Shown here: in pieces, positions 43,725 through 53,298 of the stretch
Position numbering within the stretch: the stretch's first letter is position 1
Layout of the letters: the number at the start of each line of letters is the position of its first letter
Assembly: GCA_040753915.1 (NCBI GenBank)
Contig: JBFMDN010000034.1
Span: 1 to 60,620, forward strand
Direction: 5' to 3'
From: JBFMDN01 sp040753915
Lineage (GTDB): Bacteria; Desulfobacterota; Desulfomonilia; Desulfomonilales; Desulfomonilaceae
Length of the DNA: 60,620 nt
Position numbers and translations under genes: made by a program
Notes under the pieces: model-generated
Database searches by the model: none
The model's input: only the letters and a program-made list of their open reading frames with translations
What the model was told of the DNA's origin: nothing

Positions 43725-46013
43725 ATGCCACGGCCGAAGAGGAAAATAAGTGCGAAAGCCGTTGCACGAGATGTAATAGCTGGAGCGGACGACTCGGCAT
43801 TGATGACGAAGTATCGCCTTGCTCCTCAAGGCCTGGACTTATTGTTCAAGGAGCTCCTCCAGGCAAAGGTCATCACAGACGTTGATCTCGCGATGAGGGA
43901 ATTCTCGGGGGTCGGCGTTCCTTGTTCCCAGTGCGGTGCCATTAATCCGTCCTACAACAAGTTTTGTGGGCAATGCAGGGAGGTACTCTCACGGTCATGC
44001 CCGGCGTGCGGCGCCACCGTGCCTTCTTCGGTCAGGCACTGTGCAGGATGCGCCGCCTTGGCGACAAGTCCCGCCAGAGAGAGGCGGGAGTTGTTTGTCG
44101 AAAAAACTCGCATGGCCCAACAAGGGAGAAAAATAGTCCTGAACAGGCTCCTTAGAGATATACGCGCCGGATTCGGGCACACTGCGCTACTGAGCAAGTA
44201 CAACCTCTCGCCAAGGAAGCTATCCGATCTTTTCAATACGCTGTTAGCTTCCGGAGTCATAACGGGCTCCGAATTGGATAGGCTTAGCCGTTCCCGTTCC
44301 AGGAACATATGTCCCAAATGTGCGTGCTTCAACTATTCTCAGAATGTATATTGCGGGCAATGCGGGCACCAGTTACGCGAACTGCCGAGCCACTTGGAAA
44401 AGCCTTTGCCTGTGCAGGAGGGCGGTTCGCCCGAGCTTCCTTTGCGGACAGAGCAAGTGCTGCAGGCGGAGGGCGCAACGTCTCAGCCGCAACCCCAACC
44501 TCGCGATGATGTGCGGCTCGTCGAGGAGATCAAGAGGGCTGTTTCTACTGTACTGACGCCTCTGAGAAAGTTCACTCGTTCCAAGAAGGCAATCAACAGA
44601 GCCTTCTATTTCGCTTGTAGTGCCGGACAGTCCAATAAGGTGCTGTCTTTGTTGGATGCCGGCGCCGAGATAGATGGCGATGATGAGGTCCTTCAGCACG
44701 GGACCAAGGGCCGCTTCGAGGATGTGTGGCTCCATCCGCTGGGCATTGCCGCTAAAAACGGTCACCATGACGTGGTCAAGCTTCTTCTCAACAAAGGGGC
44801 GGTTCCTGACAGAAGGGGCGGTTTTGCGCTTACCACAGCGTTGATGGAGACACGGTCTATTGCTGTGGCCACACTCCTCTTGGAGCACGGCGCGGATATA
44901 AACGCTGCGGACTTGGGGGGACTGACGGCGTTGATGTTTAACGCATCCGACGGATGCTTGGACATGGTTCGCTTTCTTCTTAGTAGGGGAGCGAATGTCA
45001 ATGCCTTGAATGCCGCTGGAGACACCGCATTGATGTGCGCGGCACAGTACACCCCACTGGGCAAGAATGATCCGCAACCCTCTTTCATCAGGGATTATCC
45101 TGGTGTGCTGAGAGAGCTCTTGGCACATGGTGCGGATCTCTCGGTTCGCAACAGGGAGGGATTCACTGCGTTGGCCCTGGCTGATGATTGCTACCACGAG
45201 GAATTGGCACACATTCTACGGGAGGCGGGTGCCAGCGAGCCGACCGTGGAAATCGATAGCGAAGTGCTGGCTGCGATCATTGCAATGTTTCGTAAGGTCT
45301 TGGATGACAGCGGACGTTTTTCCTCAGGTTTACATTTGGACGTCAACAACGCTCGCAAGAGCGTTAGGCTGAGCATCGCCCTGATGTTTCTCTCGGTATC
45401 CATGTTGGGTAAGCTCGCCTATATAGACGGAAGACCAAGACGTGCCGAGCTATCATCCTTGCGCCGATTTGTTTTCGGCTCGGGCTGGAACAACTGGTTA
45501 GAGGCCGCTGAGATCATTTTTCACATGGCGGGCCGGGCTCCCAATCACAATAACATGGCTTTGAAGGCGTTCAAGATCGATGCAAATGCATTTGCAAGGC
45601 TTTTTCGGAACCATCGAGCGAGTGTCAAGACCGTTGGAGATGAATTGTTGTTGATGGCAACGGCAGACGGCCCCATAAACTATCTGGAAAGGCAACTGCT
45701 TGATCTGTTCTCTGCGAAAGTGGGGTGGACCCGAAGTAGTGACCGTTACGAGAACTTTGATTCGGAGAGAGAGCCTGGAGATGAAGGAGACGATATCGAT
45801 TCATGCTACGTTATGCTCAAGTGTAGCCAAGAGGACTCTGACACACATATAAGAAATCTCTACAGGCAACTGGCGAAGGAATATCATCCGGATACAATTC
45901 AAGGAAAGGGGTTGCCTGAGGACTTTCTCTCATTCGCTAATAAGAGATTTCAGGAAATTCAGGAATGCTATCAGCGAATAATGGACCACAGACGGAAGCG
46001 TCCGTCACACTGA
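43725..46013 (+). CDS. Fusion protein: duplicated helical module and zinc ribbons, ankyrin repeats, TerB-like region, C-terminal J-domain
   Basis: A 762-residue soluble protein; the ATG follows AGAGGGG by six nt. In order: helical module 1 (about 10-55, LMTKYRLAPQGLDLLFKELL), double zinc ribbon (C67, C70, C81, C84; C92, C95, C106, C109), helical module 2 (about 135-185, LLSKYNLSPRKLSDLFNTLL), another ribbon (C196, C199, C210, C213), a linker, about five ankyrin repeats (about 285-520, HHDVVKLLLNKGA, TALMFNASDGCLDMVRFLLS), a TerB-like helical region (about 555-690) and a J-domain with HPD at 721-723. TerB plus J recalls the DnaK co-chaperone DjlA, but without its membrane anchor. It probably recruits DnaK to ankyrin-bound partners. 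grpE and dnaK are 9-12 kb away. Confidence 0.85.
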   Translation: MPRPKRKISAKAVARDVIAGADDSALMTKYRLAPQGLDLLFKELLQAKVITDVDLAMREFSGVGVPCSQCGAINPSYNKFCGQCREVLSRSCPACGATVPSSVRHCAGCAALATSPARERRELFVEKTRMAQQGRKIVLNRLLRDIRAGFGHTALLSKYNLSPRKLSDLFNTLLASGVITGSELDRLSRSRSRNICPKCACFNYSQNVYCGQCGHQLRELPSHLEKPLPVQEGGSPELPLRTEQVLQAEGATSQPQPQPRDDVRLVEEIKRAVSTVLTPLRKFTRSKKAINRAFYFACSAGQSNKVLSLLDAGAEIDGDDEVLQHGTKGRFEDVWLHPLGIAAKNGHHDVVKLLLNKGAVPDRRGGFALTTALMETRSIAVATLLLEHGADINAADLGGLTALMFNASDGCLDMVRFLLSRGANVNALNAAGDTALMCAAQYTPLGKNDPQPSFIRDYPGVLRELLAHGADLSVRNREGFTALALADDCYHEELAHILREAGASEPTVEIDSEVLAAIIAMFRKVLDDSGRFSSGLHLDVNNARKSVRLSIALMFLSVSMLGKLAYIDGRPRRAELSSLRRFVFGSGWNNWLEAAEIIFHMAGRAPNHNNMALKAFKIDANAFARLFRNHRASVKTVGDELLLMATADGPINYLERQLLDLFSAKVGWTRSSDRYENFDSEREPGDEGDDIDSCYVMLKCSQEDSDTHIRNLYRQLAKEYHPDTIQGKGLPEDFLSFANKRFQEIQECYQRIMDHRRKRPSH

Positions 46014-46171
46014 GCTCAAGTGGATAGACATTTCCCTCTCCCGAAATCCGCGCGGAGCCCTTCTTTTCCCGACGAGCGAATCCGGGGAGGAAATGTACTG
46101 GTTCCCGATATCTCAAGTCTTCCCACGGGGCATCTGTTCGGCTGTTACAGGCCTTCAAAGCCGGCCTCGCT

Positions 46172-46924
46172 TCAACTCCGGATCGTGATGCCTTTCAACT
46201 GCTCCCGCGTGCTCTCCGCGTACCATATGTCCACAAACTCCTCTATCGATTCCTGTTCCCTGAGCTGAATGAGGTCTGCCACCGGTGTCCTGAGGAGCAG
46301 CTTTATACTTCTAAAGGCACGCGAATCTTTTGCGGCGAATTCTTGTGCGACCTTCCGAGATTCCGAAGCCAGGATCTCTTCGGAAACAACAAGGTCGACG
46401 AGGCCCATTTCCAGGGCTTCCTGGGCGGAGAACAGCGCGCCGCTATAGAGCACTCGCTGAGCGTTCTTGCGCCCCACACAGAAGGCCAGAGTTTCCACCG
46501 AGCCAGAGAACACGGTCGACCCGAAGGTGATCTCGTTTAAGGAGATCTTGGCCGCGGAGCCCACCATCAGCCTTGCGTCGCACGCTGTGGCGAGCATGCA
46601 GGCTCCTGCTATGGTGTGCCCATTTAGTGCCGCTACCACGGGCTTCGGGTACAGAAAGAGATGGCGGTAGAGGTCAGCGAATTTCCTCAAGTACCTCGTA
46701 AAATCTTCTCTGGAGTAATGGAAAAATTCGGGGATGTCGAATCCGAAGGAAAAGAATTTTCCCGTTCCCGTGAAGATGAGCGCTCTCACGCCCTCATCCG
46801 CTTCGAGCTCGTCGAATGCGGCTTTCAATTCCGTTATCACCGCTTCGTTGAGGGCATTTACTTTGCCTCGCGAAAGGGTGACAGACGCCACCGCCCCTTC
46901 GCGCTTGATTGTCACATAGCTCAC
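46172..46924 (-). CDS. Enoyl-CoA hydratase/isomerase-family protein
   Basis: A 250-residue crotonase-fold protein. It has the CoA-binding and oxyanion features (FTGTGKFFSFGFDI, ALNGHTIAGACMLATACDAR). The first catalytic Glu position is kept (SLNEITFG), but the segment that carries the second Glu in hydratases reads KNAQRVLYSG, without Glu. Simple hydration is therefore doubtful; isomerase or other crotonase chemistry is more likely. The GTG start at 46924 has GAGAGGAG seven nt upstream. It converges with the ankyrin/J-domain gene. Single gene, substrate unknown. Confidence 0.85.
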   Translation of the reverse strand: MSYVTIKREGAVASVTLSRGKVNALNEAVITELKAAFDELEADEGVRALIFTGTGKFFSFGFDIPEFFHYSREDFTRYLRKFADLYRHLFLYPKPVVAALNGHTIAGACMLATACDARLMVGSAAKISLNEITFGSTVFSGSVETLAFCVGRKNAQRVLYSGALFSAQEALEMGLVDLVVSEEILASESRKVAQEFAAKDSRAFRSIKLLLRTPVADLIQLREQESIEEFVDIWYAESTREQLKGITIRS

Positions 46925-47014
46925 AAATGGGCTCCTCTCTTATTGTGCGGCGCGTTGAGCTTCTCGGCACAAGTTCCTCCCCTACCCCTGCGAATGGCGC
47001 TCCCTCCAGCATTC

Positions 47015-47422
47015 TCAGCGGAGCTTCTGCTGCTCGAGCCTCAGCATCTTGTGAGTCAACTCAAGCTTTCTCTGCTCCAACTGAAGGATTTGCTGTTCGA
47101 GTCTCTTGGCTTGCTCCTGCAGTTGTACGATTTGTTGATCGATTCTCTGATTGCGCATGGTCTGTCTGAGATCGAGCTCGTCCTTGCGGAGCTTGCTGCG
47201 GCTCTCCTCGAGCTCTTTTCTGGAGCGCTCCACATCTAGCTGTTGCTGCTTGAGCTTCTCCATGCCGGCGAGCTCTGGAGGTTTCTGATTACATACATCG
47301 TTTTTTGCTTTGGGCTCGGCCTCTTTTTTCGCTTCCGGAGCTCCCTGCGAAAAAGCGGGCCCACAGGCAAGGAAGACAAAAAGTGACAGACCGACTGTGA
47401 GAATGATCGTCCAAAATCTCAT
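47015..47422 (-). CDS. Exported coiled-coil protein
   Basis: A 135-residue protein with a signal peptide (IILTVGLSLFVFLACGPAFS; cleavage near FSQ-GAP, or a weak lipobox at FLAC). A low-complexity charged stretch (EAKKEAEPKAKND) and a long coiled coil (about 55-135, rich in Leu, Gln, Lys and Arg, for example QQIVQLQEQAKRLEQQILQL) follow. The ATG at 47422 has GAGGGGG upstream; the frame is open 28 codons further without signal character. It is probably periplasmic, perhaps anchored, and oligomeric. No family is recognised. Its 3' end is close to the crotonase gene start region. Confidence 0.7.
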   Translation of the reverse strand: MRFWTIILTVGLSLFVFLACGPAFSQGAPEAKKEAEPKAKNDVCNQKPPELAGMEKLKQQQLDVERSRKELEESRSKLRKDELDLRQTMRNQRIDQQIVQLQEQAKRLEQQILQLEQRKLELTHKMLRLEQQKLR

Positions 47423-47734
47423 ATGCGGCCCCCTCGCTCGGAGAAAATTCGGTTGGCACCGGTGATCCGCTTGACGTGCTCCCGCCGAATCACTAGGCAG
47501 CCACACGTCCCGAGTCGCATCCCCTTATACTATGTCGACTCCTCTTAGGGAACATCGCGATTCCCATTCTTGCAGAAAAAAGAGAGCATTTCTGCCGGGG
47601 GTTCGGCTCACATCGTAACGGCACACTCCGTCGGTGGAGGCATTCCAGCGGCATAGAGCGGCGCATTGAAAATGGGCCTGAGCCCAATTCATCGACTGAG
47701 CCACGAATCGCAGAGTGAAAACCCTGTCCGCACT

Positions 47735-47870
47735 CGACTATCGTGTTGACCATGCTCTCAAAGGGCTCCGCAGTCTCAATTCGAAGGCCACGCCCGTCAT
47801 TGCGATGTGTCCATCGAAGGCCCACTGGCTCCCAATTGCAATGGTTCGCACGCGTATTCCATGCGCGGCT
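47735..47870 (+). repeat. Hairpin-family dispersed repeat, copy R3 (degenerate)
   Basis: It shares ACTATCGTGTTGACCAT with R1/R2 at the left and CGAAGGCCCACTGGCTC, then CACGCGTATTCCATGCGCGG at the hairpin position. The stem is imperfect. The rest of 47423-47877 shows no gene. Confidence 0.6.
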
Positions 47871-47877
47871 GAATGGC

Positions 47878-48147
47878 TCAGAATTTCCAGTACCCGGTTT
47901 CGCCGACTTCGGAGCTGATGTACGGAGCAAGCCATGAGGGGGGTTCGCAGTCCAGAGAGCCGTATTGGAACTGCCACTGAAGGAACCCGAACGCCGCCTC
48001 ATCGATGTCATCGGGAATAGCCTCTTCCGGGATTCGTACCGCGGCTGACATTATTCTCACCGGTAGGCTCATGTCCCAGCCATCTTTGAAAGCCCGCACG
48101 AGACAACCAGTCTGAACTACCCACAGGAACTGCTCTTTTCTTGTCAT
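47878..48147 (-). CDS. Small hypothetical protein (89 aa)
   Basis: The ATG at 48147 (MTRKEQFLWVV) is favoured over a TTG four codons upstream; the ribosome site is weak. It is soluble, rich in aromatic residues (WDMSLPV, FGFLQWQFQYG, PPSWLAPYISS) and acidic (IPEEAIPDDIDEAA), which looks like a real folded protein rather than chance. No family is recognised. It lies beside a PrsW-type protease on the same strand, with about 110 nt between them. Confidence 0.55.
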   Translation of the reverse strand: MTRKEQFLWVVQTGCLVRAFKDGWDMSLPVRIMSAAVRIPEEAIPDDIDEAAFGFLQWQFQYGSLDCEPPSWLAPYISSEVGETGYWKF

Positions 48148-48255
48148 CCGATCACTCAATCACCGTTCGTTCCCATGTCCGGAAATCCGGTTCTTCAGCC
48201 ACACATAGACGTGAGATCGCGGACAAGTCAAGCAGAAAACAGACTTGTTCACTGT

Positions 48256-48969
48256 TCACATGGGAAACCGGGGCTTACTGCCCGAATCGATTGTTAGAAC
48301 CGTGTGTGGCGAGGCCTTAAGCGCAGCCTCGACCCTTTTGTGGACCATGCGCCACATGATCGGCACCAGTATCAACATTCCAAGAGGCCAAACGGGGCCG
48401 GAAAAGCACAACAGATTGAACAGAGCGTGAAACACCACCGCGAGAGCCAGCCCCCTCCTCACGAGACGCTGTCCGAATTCTTTGTCGGAAAACTTGGCAC
48501 ATCCAAGAGCGTAACCCCACATACCCGCCCAGAGAGCGTGCCCCGGGACACTCAGCACAGCGCGCATCACGGTGACCGTTGCAAACGATCCCATGCTTCG
48601 CTGGTATTCCGATAGCAGGTAGAACACATTCTCCAGGGAAGCAAATCCGAGGGCAGCAGCCACGGCGTAGACCACCCCATCCATTGGCTCATCGAACTCA
48701 GCACTTCGATACGCTCCAAGCCGGACAACAAGGTATTTGACGGGTTCCTCTATCAAGGGTGCCACGACAATTGTGGAGACAATGGGGGAAAGAGACAGGA
48801 ACGGCATTTCAAAGATGGCAGCCGGCACTACTGCAGCCATTCCCCAAAGGAAGCACGCCCGTACTGCGTGCAGCGGCTCCGGCTCCAGTTTGTCTAGCCT
48901 AAAGAAGTACCATAGCCAAAACAATCCCGGCGCGAGGGCAAGGCTCAATATGATAGCCGCTGCAATCAC
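48256..48969 (-). CDS. PrsW-type intramembrane metalloprotease
   Basis: A 237-residue membrane protein with about seven hydrophobic segments. PrsW/CPBP-like motifs are intact: APLIEEPVKYLVV (EExxK), ALGFASLENVFYLL (GFAxxEN), MRAVLSVPGHALWAG and VVFHALFNLL. In other bacteria such proteases make site-1 cuts of anti-sigma factors or activate signalling proteins. Here there is no adjacent sigma/anti-sigma gene. It is likely in the inner membrane. The start is the ATG at 48969 at the first hydrophobic segment. Confidence 0.88.
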   Translation of the reverse strand: MIAAAIILSLALAPGLFWLWYFFRLDKLEPEPLHAVRACFLWGMAAVVPAAIFEMPFLSLSPIVSTIVVAPLIEEPVKYLVVRLGAYRSAEFDEPMDGVVYAVAAALGFASLENVFYLLSEYQRSMGSFATVTVMRAVLSVPGHALWAGMWGYALGCAKFSDKEFGQRLVRRGLALAVVFHALFNLLCFSGPVWPLGMLILVPIMWRMVHKRVEAALKASPHTVLTIDSGSKPRFPM

Positions 48970-49363
48970 GATGTACTCTCCCCGTAGAAACTACAGATAA
49001 AGAAACGGTTGACAGGGTCCCCCGCGGAACAATCGAGCGCAATCCATAGCCCACAGTCGCAACTGTAGTTCCCGCCAGTGAGAAAGTCAATGGCGCGCTC
49101 GAAAAACAAGCATGCCACCACGATTTGCCAAGTGTGAACGAAATGCAGTTTGACGGCAGGGTGTGCTTCAGCTATCCTCAAGAAGACGAAACGCCTTTCA
49201 TTTCAATTGACTGGTGCGGGGTCTCGCCTAGAGAGATGCATGCTCGGAACAAGGGAGTCGTGGCAGCGCGGCGGGAGAGCCGAGCAACCGGAACGTCAGC
49301 CGATAGAGTGGCTTGGGCCAGGGGAGTAATCAGCTATTTCTTACAGGGAAACACGGAGGTTAT
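48970..49363. other. Divergent intergenic region, no gene seen
   Basis: 394 nt between the protease gene and the plus-strand hybrid kinase. A short plus-strand frame (49125-49367) lacks a ribosome site. Promoters for both genes should lie here, but none stands out. Confidence 0.5.
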
Positions 49364-52300
49364 ATGATGGAGGAAAGAGTCCACTCCGGCCGAACCCGAT
49401 GGCTTTGGGTGGTCCTCTTCGTGCTTGCTACCCTGATGCTCCTTGCTGGAGGGTACTGGCATTACCGGTCCGAGAATGAGCGAATCCGGGACGAGAAATA
49501 CCAAGAGATAGCAGCAATCGGCAGGCTCAAGGCAGGGCAGATCGAACAGTGGCGGGGTGAGAGGATTGCTGATGCAAGGAGGTCGTCACAGTCTCCGTTC
49601 TTTGGTCAGGCTTTGCTGGAGTGGTTGCGAGATCCGGACAACCACGGCATTCGGGAGAAGCTGCAAGATAGGCTGTTGCTCGAACGGAAGGAAGGAGGGT
49701 ACTCGGATGTCCTGATTCTCGACACAGAATACCGCATTCTACTGTCTTCTGAGCCACAACCACACTCACTGAGCCCTCCTGCGAGGGAGGCTGTCGAACG
49801 GGCCCTGGCCACCCGCACTTCCACGTTGAGTGATCCGTACCGCTGCCCCCAGGGATTTGTCCACTTGGACGCGGTGGGACCGGTTCTCAATTCCGAGGGT
49901 CAACCCATTGCCGTTCTGGTATTCAGGAGCAATGCTGATTCCGTATTGTACCCATTGATCCAGACCTGGCCAACGCCGAGCAAGACTGCTGAAACGCTTC
50001 TAGTCCGCAGGGACGATGAAGAGGTTCTCTTCTTGAACGACCTCCGCCACAGGCCCGAGAGCGCTCTTTCCCTCCGACAACCGCTAACCTCGACCGATCT
50101 TCCTGCGGTACAGGCAGTTTTGGGAAGAGAAGGGATGTTCCATGGCCGCGATTACCGCAGCGTGGAAGTCCTGGCGGACCTGCGCCCTATTCCCCGGTCG
50201 TCGTGGTTCATGGTAGCTAAAGTGGACCAAAGCGAAATCCTGGCCGAGGCTCGCTATCGCGGGTCAGTGATCGCGATCTTTGCTGCACTCTTCATCGTCC
50301 TCGCCGGAGGCGTAACTGCTTATCGGTATAGATACCGGCAGGTACGACTCTATCGAGACCTTTACCGATCCGAACGGGAGAAGATGGCCGCACTGAAAGA
50401 GTTTCGTACCACTCTCTACAGTATCGGGGATGCAGTGATCACCACGGACACCGAGGGTCTCGTAAAGCAGATGAACCAGGTTGCCGAGAAGCTGACAGGA
50501 TGGCTGGAGCACGAGGCGAGAGGAAAGCCTGTGGGTGAGGTATTTCACATTGTGAACGAGGAAACACGCTCCAGGAACGAGGATCCCGTCGCGCGCGTGC
50601 TGCGTGAAGGAACCGTAGTAGGCCTGGCAAATCACACCCTCCTTCTTGCCAAGGACGGATCTGAACACCCCATTGCGGACAGCGGGGCGCCCATTTCCGA
50701 CGAGAGTGGGGCAATCACCGGGGTGGTACTCGTTTTCCGAGATCAGACAGAAGAGCGAAAAGCGCAGAGGGCGTTGGAAGAGAGCGAGAAACGCTATCGT
50801 TCGTTGTTCGAGAACATGCTTGAGGGATATGTATACTGCAAGATGATTTTCGAAGATGGTCGACCACAGGACTTCACGTACCTGGACGCTAACCCGGCGT
50901 TCGAAACATTGACAGGTTTGAAGAATGTGGTGGGCAAGAAAGCGAGCGAAGTGATACCGGGGCTGCAGGAGAATGACCGGGAAATCCTGGAAATTCACGG
51001 CAGAGTCGCTCAGACAGGAGCACCAGAGAAATTCGAGACGTACGTGGACAGCCTCGGAGCATGGTTTTCCGCCTCTGTTTACAGTCCTGAAAGGGGATAC
51101 TTCATTTCGGTGTTTGACAACATTTCCGAGCGCAAGCGTGCTGAGGAAGCGCTGCGAGAGAGTGAGGCACAATATCGTGTCCTGTTCGAGAGCATTAACG
51201 ATGCACTGTTTGTTCATTACGTGAATGAGGACGGTTCCCCCGGCCGTTTCATCCAAGTCAATGATGAGGCCTGCAAATGCTTGGGCTACACAAGGGAAGA
51301 ACTGCTGCAATTGACCCCGAGAGACATCAGTGCTCAAGATGATTACAAGGCAATTGAGGATCGGAGGAGAGAGCTCATAGAAAAAGGGAGGACCGTATTC
51401 GACGCTGTTCATGTGGCAAAGGATGGGCGACACATAAGCGTGGAGAGCAGTGTCCGGTTATTCAATTACTTTGGTTGGCCTGCTGCTTTGTCCATATCGC
51501 GTGACACCACTGAACGAAGGCGAGTTGAGGAAGCAAGGGAGCTCTTGCAAGAACAGCTTCTCCACTCCCAAAAGATGGAGGCAGTCGGTACCCTTGCGGG
51601 CGGAGTTGCTCATGATTTCAATAACATTCTCCAGATTGTTTTGGGATATTCCGAGTTAATTCTTTCTGACGACAACTTTCCCGCGACGTATAGGGCTGAC
51701 CTGGAGAAGATTTTCCAGGCCTCCCGAGGCGGAGCCGACCTGGTTCAAAGGCTACTCACATTCAGCAGAAAAACTGAAGCCAGGCCTCGTCCCCTCAACC
51801 TGAATAGACGAATAGAGCAATTGCAGAAAATGCTCTCGCGCACCCTACCCAGGATGATAGAAATAGAGCTCGTATTGGCGGATGATCTGGCCCCCATAAA
51901 TGCGGACCCGACGCAAATGGAACAGGTCTTGATGAACCTTGCAGTCAACGCGAGAGACGCCATGCCTGACGGGGGCAAACTATGCATCCGTACTGAAAAC
52001 GTCACCCTTGACGAGCATTATGCCAAGACTCACCTCGGTGCGAAGCCGGGTCCGTTTGTGTTGCTTTCTGTGTCGGATACCGGGAAAGGCATGGATAAGG
52101 AGATCGTACAGCACATTTTTGAACCTTTCTTCACCACGAAACGCCCGGGCGAAGGCACCGGTCTGGGGCTCGCCATGGTTTACGGAATCGTCAAGCAACA
52201 TGGGGGGCACATTATGTGTTACAGCGAGCCTTCGCAGGGAACAGTCTTCAAGATGTATTTTCCCGCGCTCGTCCGAGACGAAAAACTTACGGAGAGTGTG

Positions 52301-52705
52301 CCAAGGCCTCTTCCAAGAGGTGGATCGGAGACAATACTTCTTGTAGATGACGAGGAGTTGGTTCGTGACCTCGGGGTGAGGATCCTGACCAAAGCAGGTT
52401 ACACGGTGATCACTGCTTCTGACGGCAAGAGAGCTTTGGAGCTGTACGAGGCGAACAGACAGGAGATCTCTCTCGTCATTCTGGATCTGATCATGCCGCA
52501 CATGGGGGGCAAAAAGTGCCTCGATGAGCTTTTGGGTCTGGATCCAGCCGTGAAAGTGGTTATTGCAAGCGGCTATTCTGCAGATGCCCCTACCAAAGAA
52601 GCTCTGAGCTCTGGCGCAAAGGGATTCGTTAATAAACCCTATGACATTCGCCAGGTTCTGGATGTTGTTCGCAGGGTGCTGGACGAGGAACGGGCGCAAA
52701 CATAG
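49364..52705 (+). CDS. Membrane-bound hybrid histidine kinase with periplasmic sensor and three PAS domains
   Basis: A 1113-residue sensor. A TM helix (about 14-30), a periplasmic region of about 265 residues (Cache/CHASE-like, RDEKYQEIAAIGRLKAGQIE, YSDVLILDTEYRILLSSE), a second TM (about 300-318), then PAS units (about 345-470, 475-590, 600-720), HisKA with the phospho-histidine in GGVAHDFNNILQIVLGYS, HATPase_c (NLAVNARDAMP, GTGLGLAM) and a C-terminal receiver (VILDLIMPHMGG). GGAGG lies four nt before the ATG at 49364 and seven before a second ATG at 49367, either of which may be used. The catalytic half closely parallels the kinase at 37859, so they probably share an ancestor or downstream partner. 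Ligand unknown. Confidence 0.9.
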   Translation: MMEERVHSGRTRWLWVVLFVLATLMLLAGGYWHYRSENERIRDEKYQEIAAIGRLKAGQIEQWRGERIADARRSSQSPFFGQALLEWLRDPDNHGIREKLQDRLLLERKEGGYSDVLILDTEYRILLSSEPQPHSLSPPAREAVERALATRTSTLSDPYRCPQGFVHLDAVGPVLNSEGQPIAVLVFRSNADSVLYPLIQTWPTPSKTAETLLVRRDDEEVLFLNDLRHRPESALSLRQPLTSTDLPAVQAVLGREGMFHGRDYRSVEVLADLRPIPRSSWFMVAKVDQSEILAEARYRGSVIAIFAALFIVLAGGVTAYRYRYRQVRLYRDLYRSEREKMAALKEFRTTLYSIGDAVITTDTEGLVKQMNQVAEKLTGWLEHEARGKPVGEVFHIVNEETRSRNEDPVARVLREGTVVGLANHTLLLAKDGSEHPIADSGAPISDESGAITGVVLVFRDQTEERKAQRALEESEKRYRSLFENMLEGYVYCKMIFEDGRPQDFTYLDANPAFETLTGLKNVVGKKASEVIPGLQENDREILEIHGRVAQTGAPEKFETYVDSLGAWFSASVYSPERGYFISVFDNISERKRAEEALRESEAQYRVLFESINDALFVHYVNEDGSPGRFIQVNDEACKCLGYTREELLQLTPRDISAQDDYKAIEDRRRELIEKGRTVFDAVHVAKDGRHISVESSVRLFNYFGWPAALSISRDTTERRRVEEARELLQEQLLHSQKMEAVGTLAGGVAHDFNNILQIVLGYSELILSDDNFPATYRADLEKIFQASRGGADLVQRLLTFSRKTEARPRPLNLNRRIEQLQKMLSRTLPRMIEIELVLADDLAPINADPTQMEQVLMNLAVNARDAMPDGGKLCIRTENVTLDEHYAKTHLGAKPGPFVLLSVSDTGKGMDKEIVQHIFEPFFTTKRPGEGTGLGLAMVYGIVKQHGGHIMCYSEPSQGTVFKMYFPALVRDEKLTESVPRPLPRGGSETILLVDDEELVRDLGVRILTKAGYTVITASDGKRALELYEANRQEISLVILDLIMPHMGGKKCLDELLGLDPAVKVVIASGYSADAPTKEALSSGAKGFVNKPYDIRQVLDVVRRVLDEERAQT

Positions 52706-52872
52706 CGACTGGATCGTTTTGGACCTGTGCTGTACCAAGAGGGCAGTCAAAGAAATGCCACACGCGCTGATCGGGCGGATTTCGAGCGCACGCCGGTCCG
52801 ACCACGGCTTTTTTGGGGCAAGAAGCTGGGGCCATATCGCTTTAGCGGTTCACGAATCCAGCGAGGTACGAA

Positions 52873-53175
52873 ATGAGTGAGAGAAGTGCGAGCATTACCC
52901 TTCATCCGGAACGGGCGGGTCAGACGCAGCAGTTGACGAGAGATCTTTCATGTATCGGATGCGGTTTCTGCTGCACCAAGGTGATTTGCAGGATAGGGGC
53001 CATGATCTACGGTCATTACACAAATCCCTGTCCTGCGCTGGAGCGGAACGGCAATCGGTACGTGTGTTCCCTCTACCGGCAAGATCCGGACCGGTATGAG
53101 CACATACTGGCCATAGGCGAGGGCTGCTGCTTCCCTGACAATCCGTGGAGAAGCGACCCGGGAGCGGCACTTTGA
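52873..53175 (+). CDS. Cysteine-rich small protein (YkgJ-like metal-binding pattern)
   Basis: A 100-residue soluble protein; GAGG lies six nt before the ATG. Nine Cys are present, with CIGCGFCC (27-34) then C39, C53, C65 and CC (85-86). CxxCxxCC followed by spaced Cys is the pattern of the YkgJ/CxxCxxCC zinc- or iron-binding family, which is linked to Fe-S or Zn binding. It follows the hybrid kinase by 167 nt on the same strand. Precise role unknown. Confidence 0.72.
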   Translation: MSERSASITLHPERAGQTQQLTRDLSCIGCGFCCTKVICRIGAMIYGHYTNPCPALERNGNRYVCSLYRQDPDRYEHILAIGEGCCFPDNPWRSDPGAAL

Positions 53176-53298
53176 CCCTTCTCGTCGATTCCGGTTCTCA
53201 CAGGCATCTCTCGAGAAAGGACGCCTCCGCAGACAATTGAGGACGCCGATTCTGGGAACCATCCGGCAAAGCGCTGCTTCATTCCTCGATAGCGGACG

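Noticed and set aside
44373..45212. A 279-codon minus-strand frame
   Set aside because: Lies inside the ankyrin region of the fusion gene; an antisense shadow.
50264..51433. A 389-codon minus-strand frame
   Set aside because: Lies inside the PAS region of the hybrid kinase; an antisense shadow without domain or start signal.
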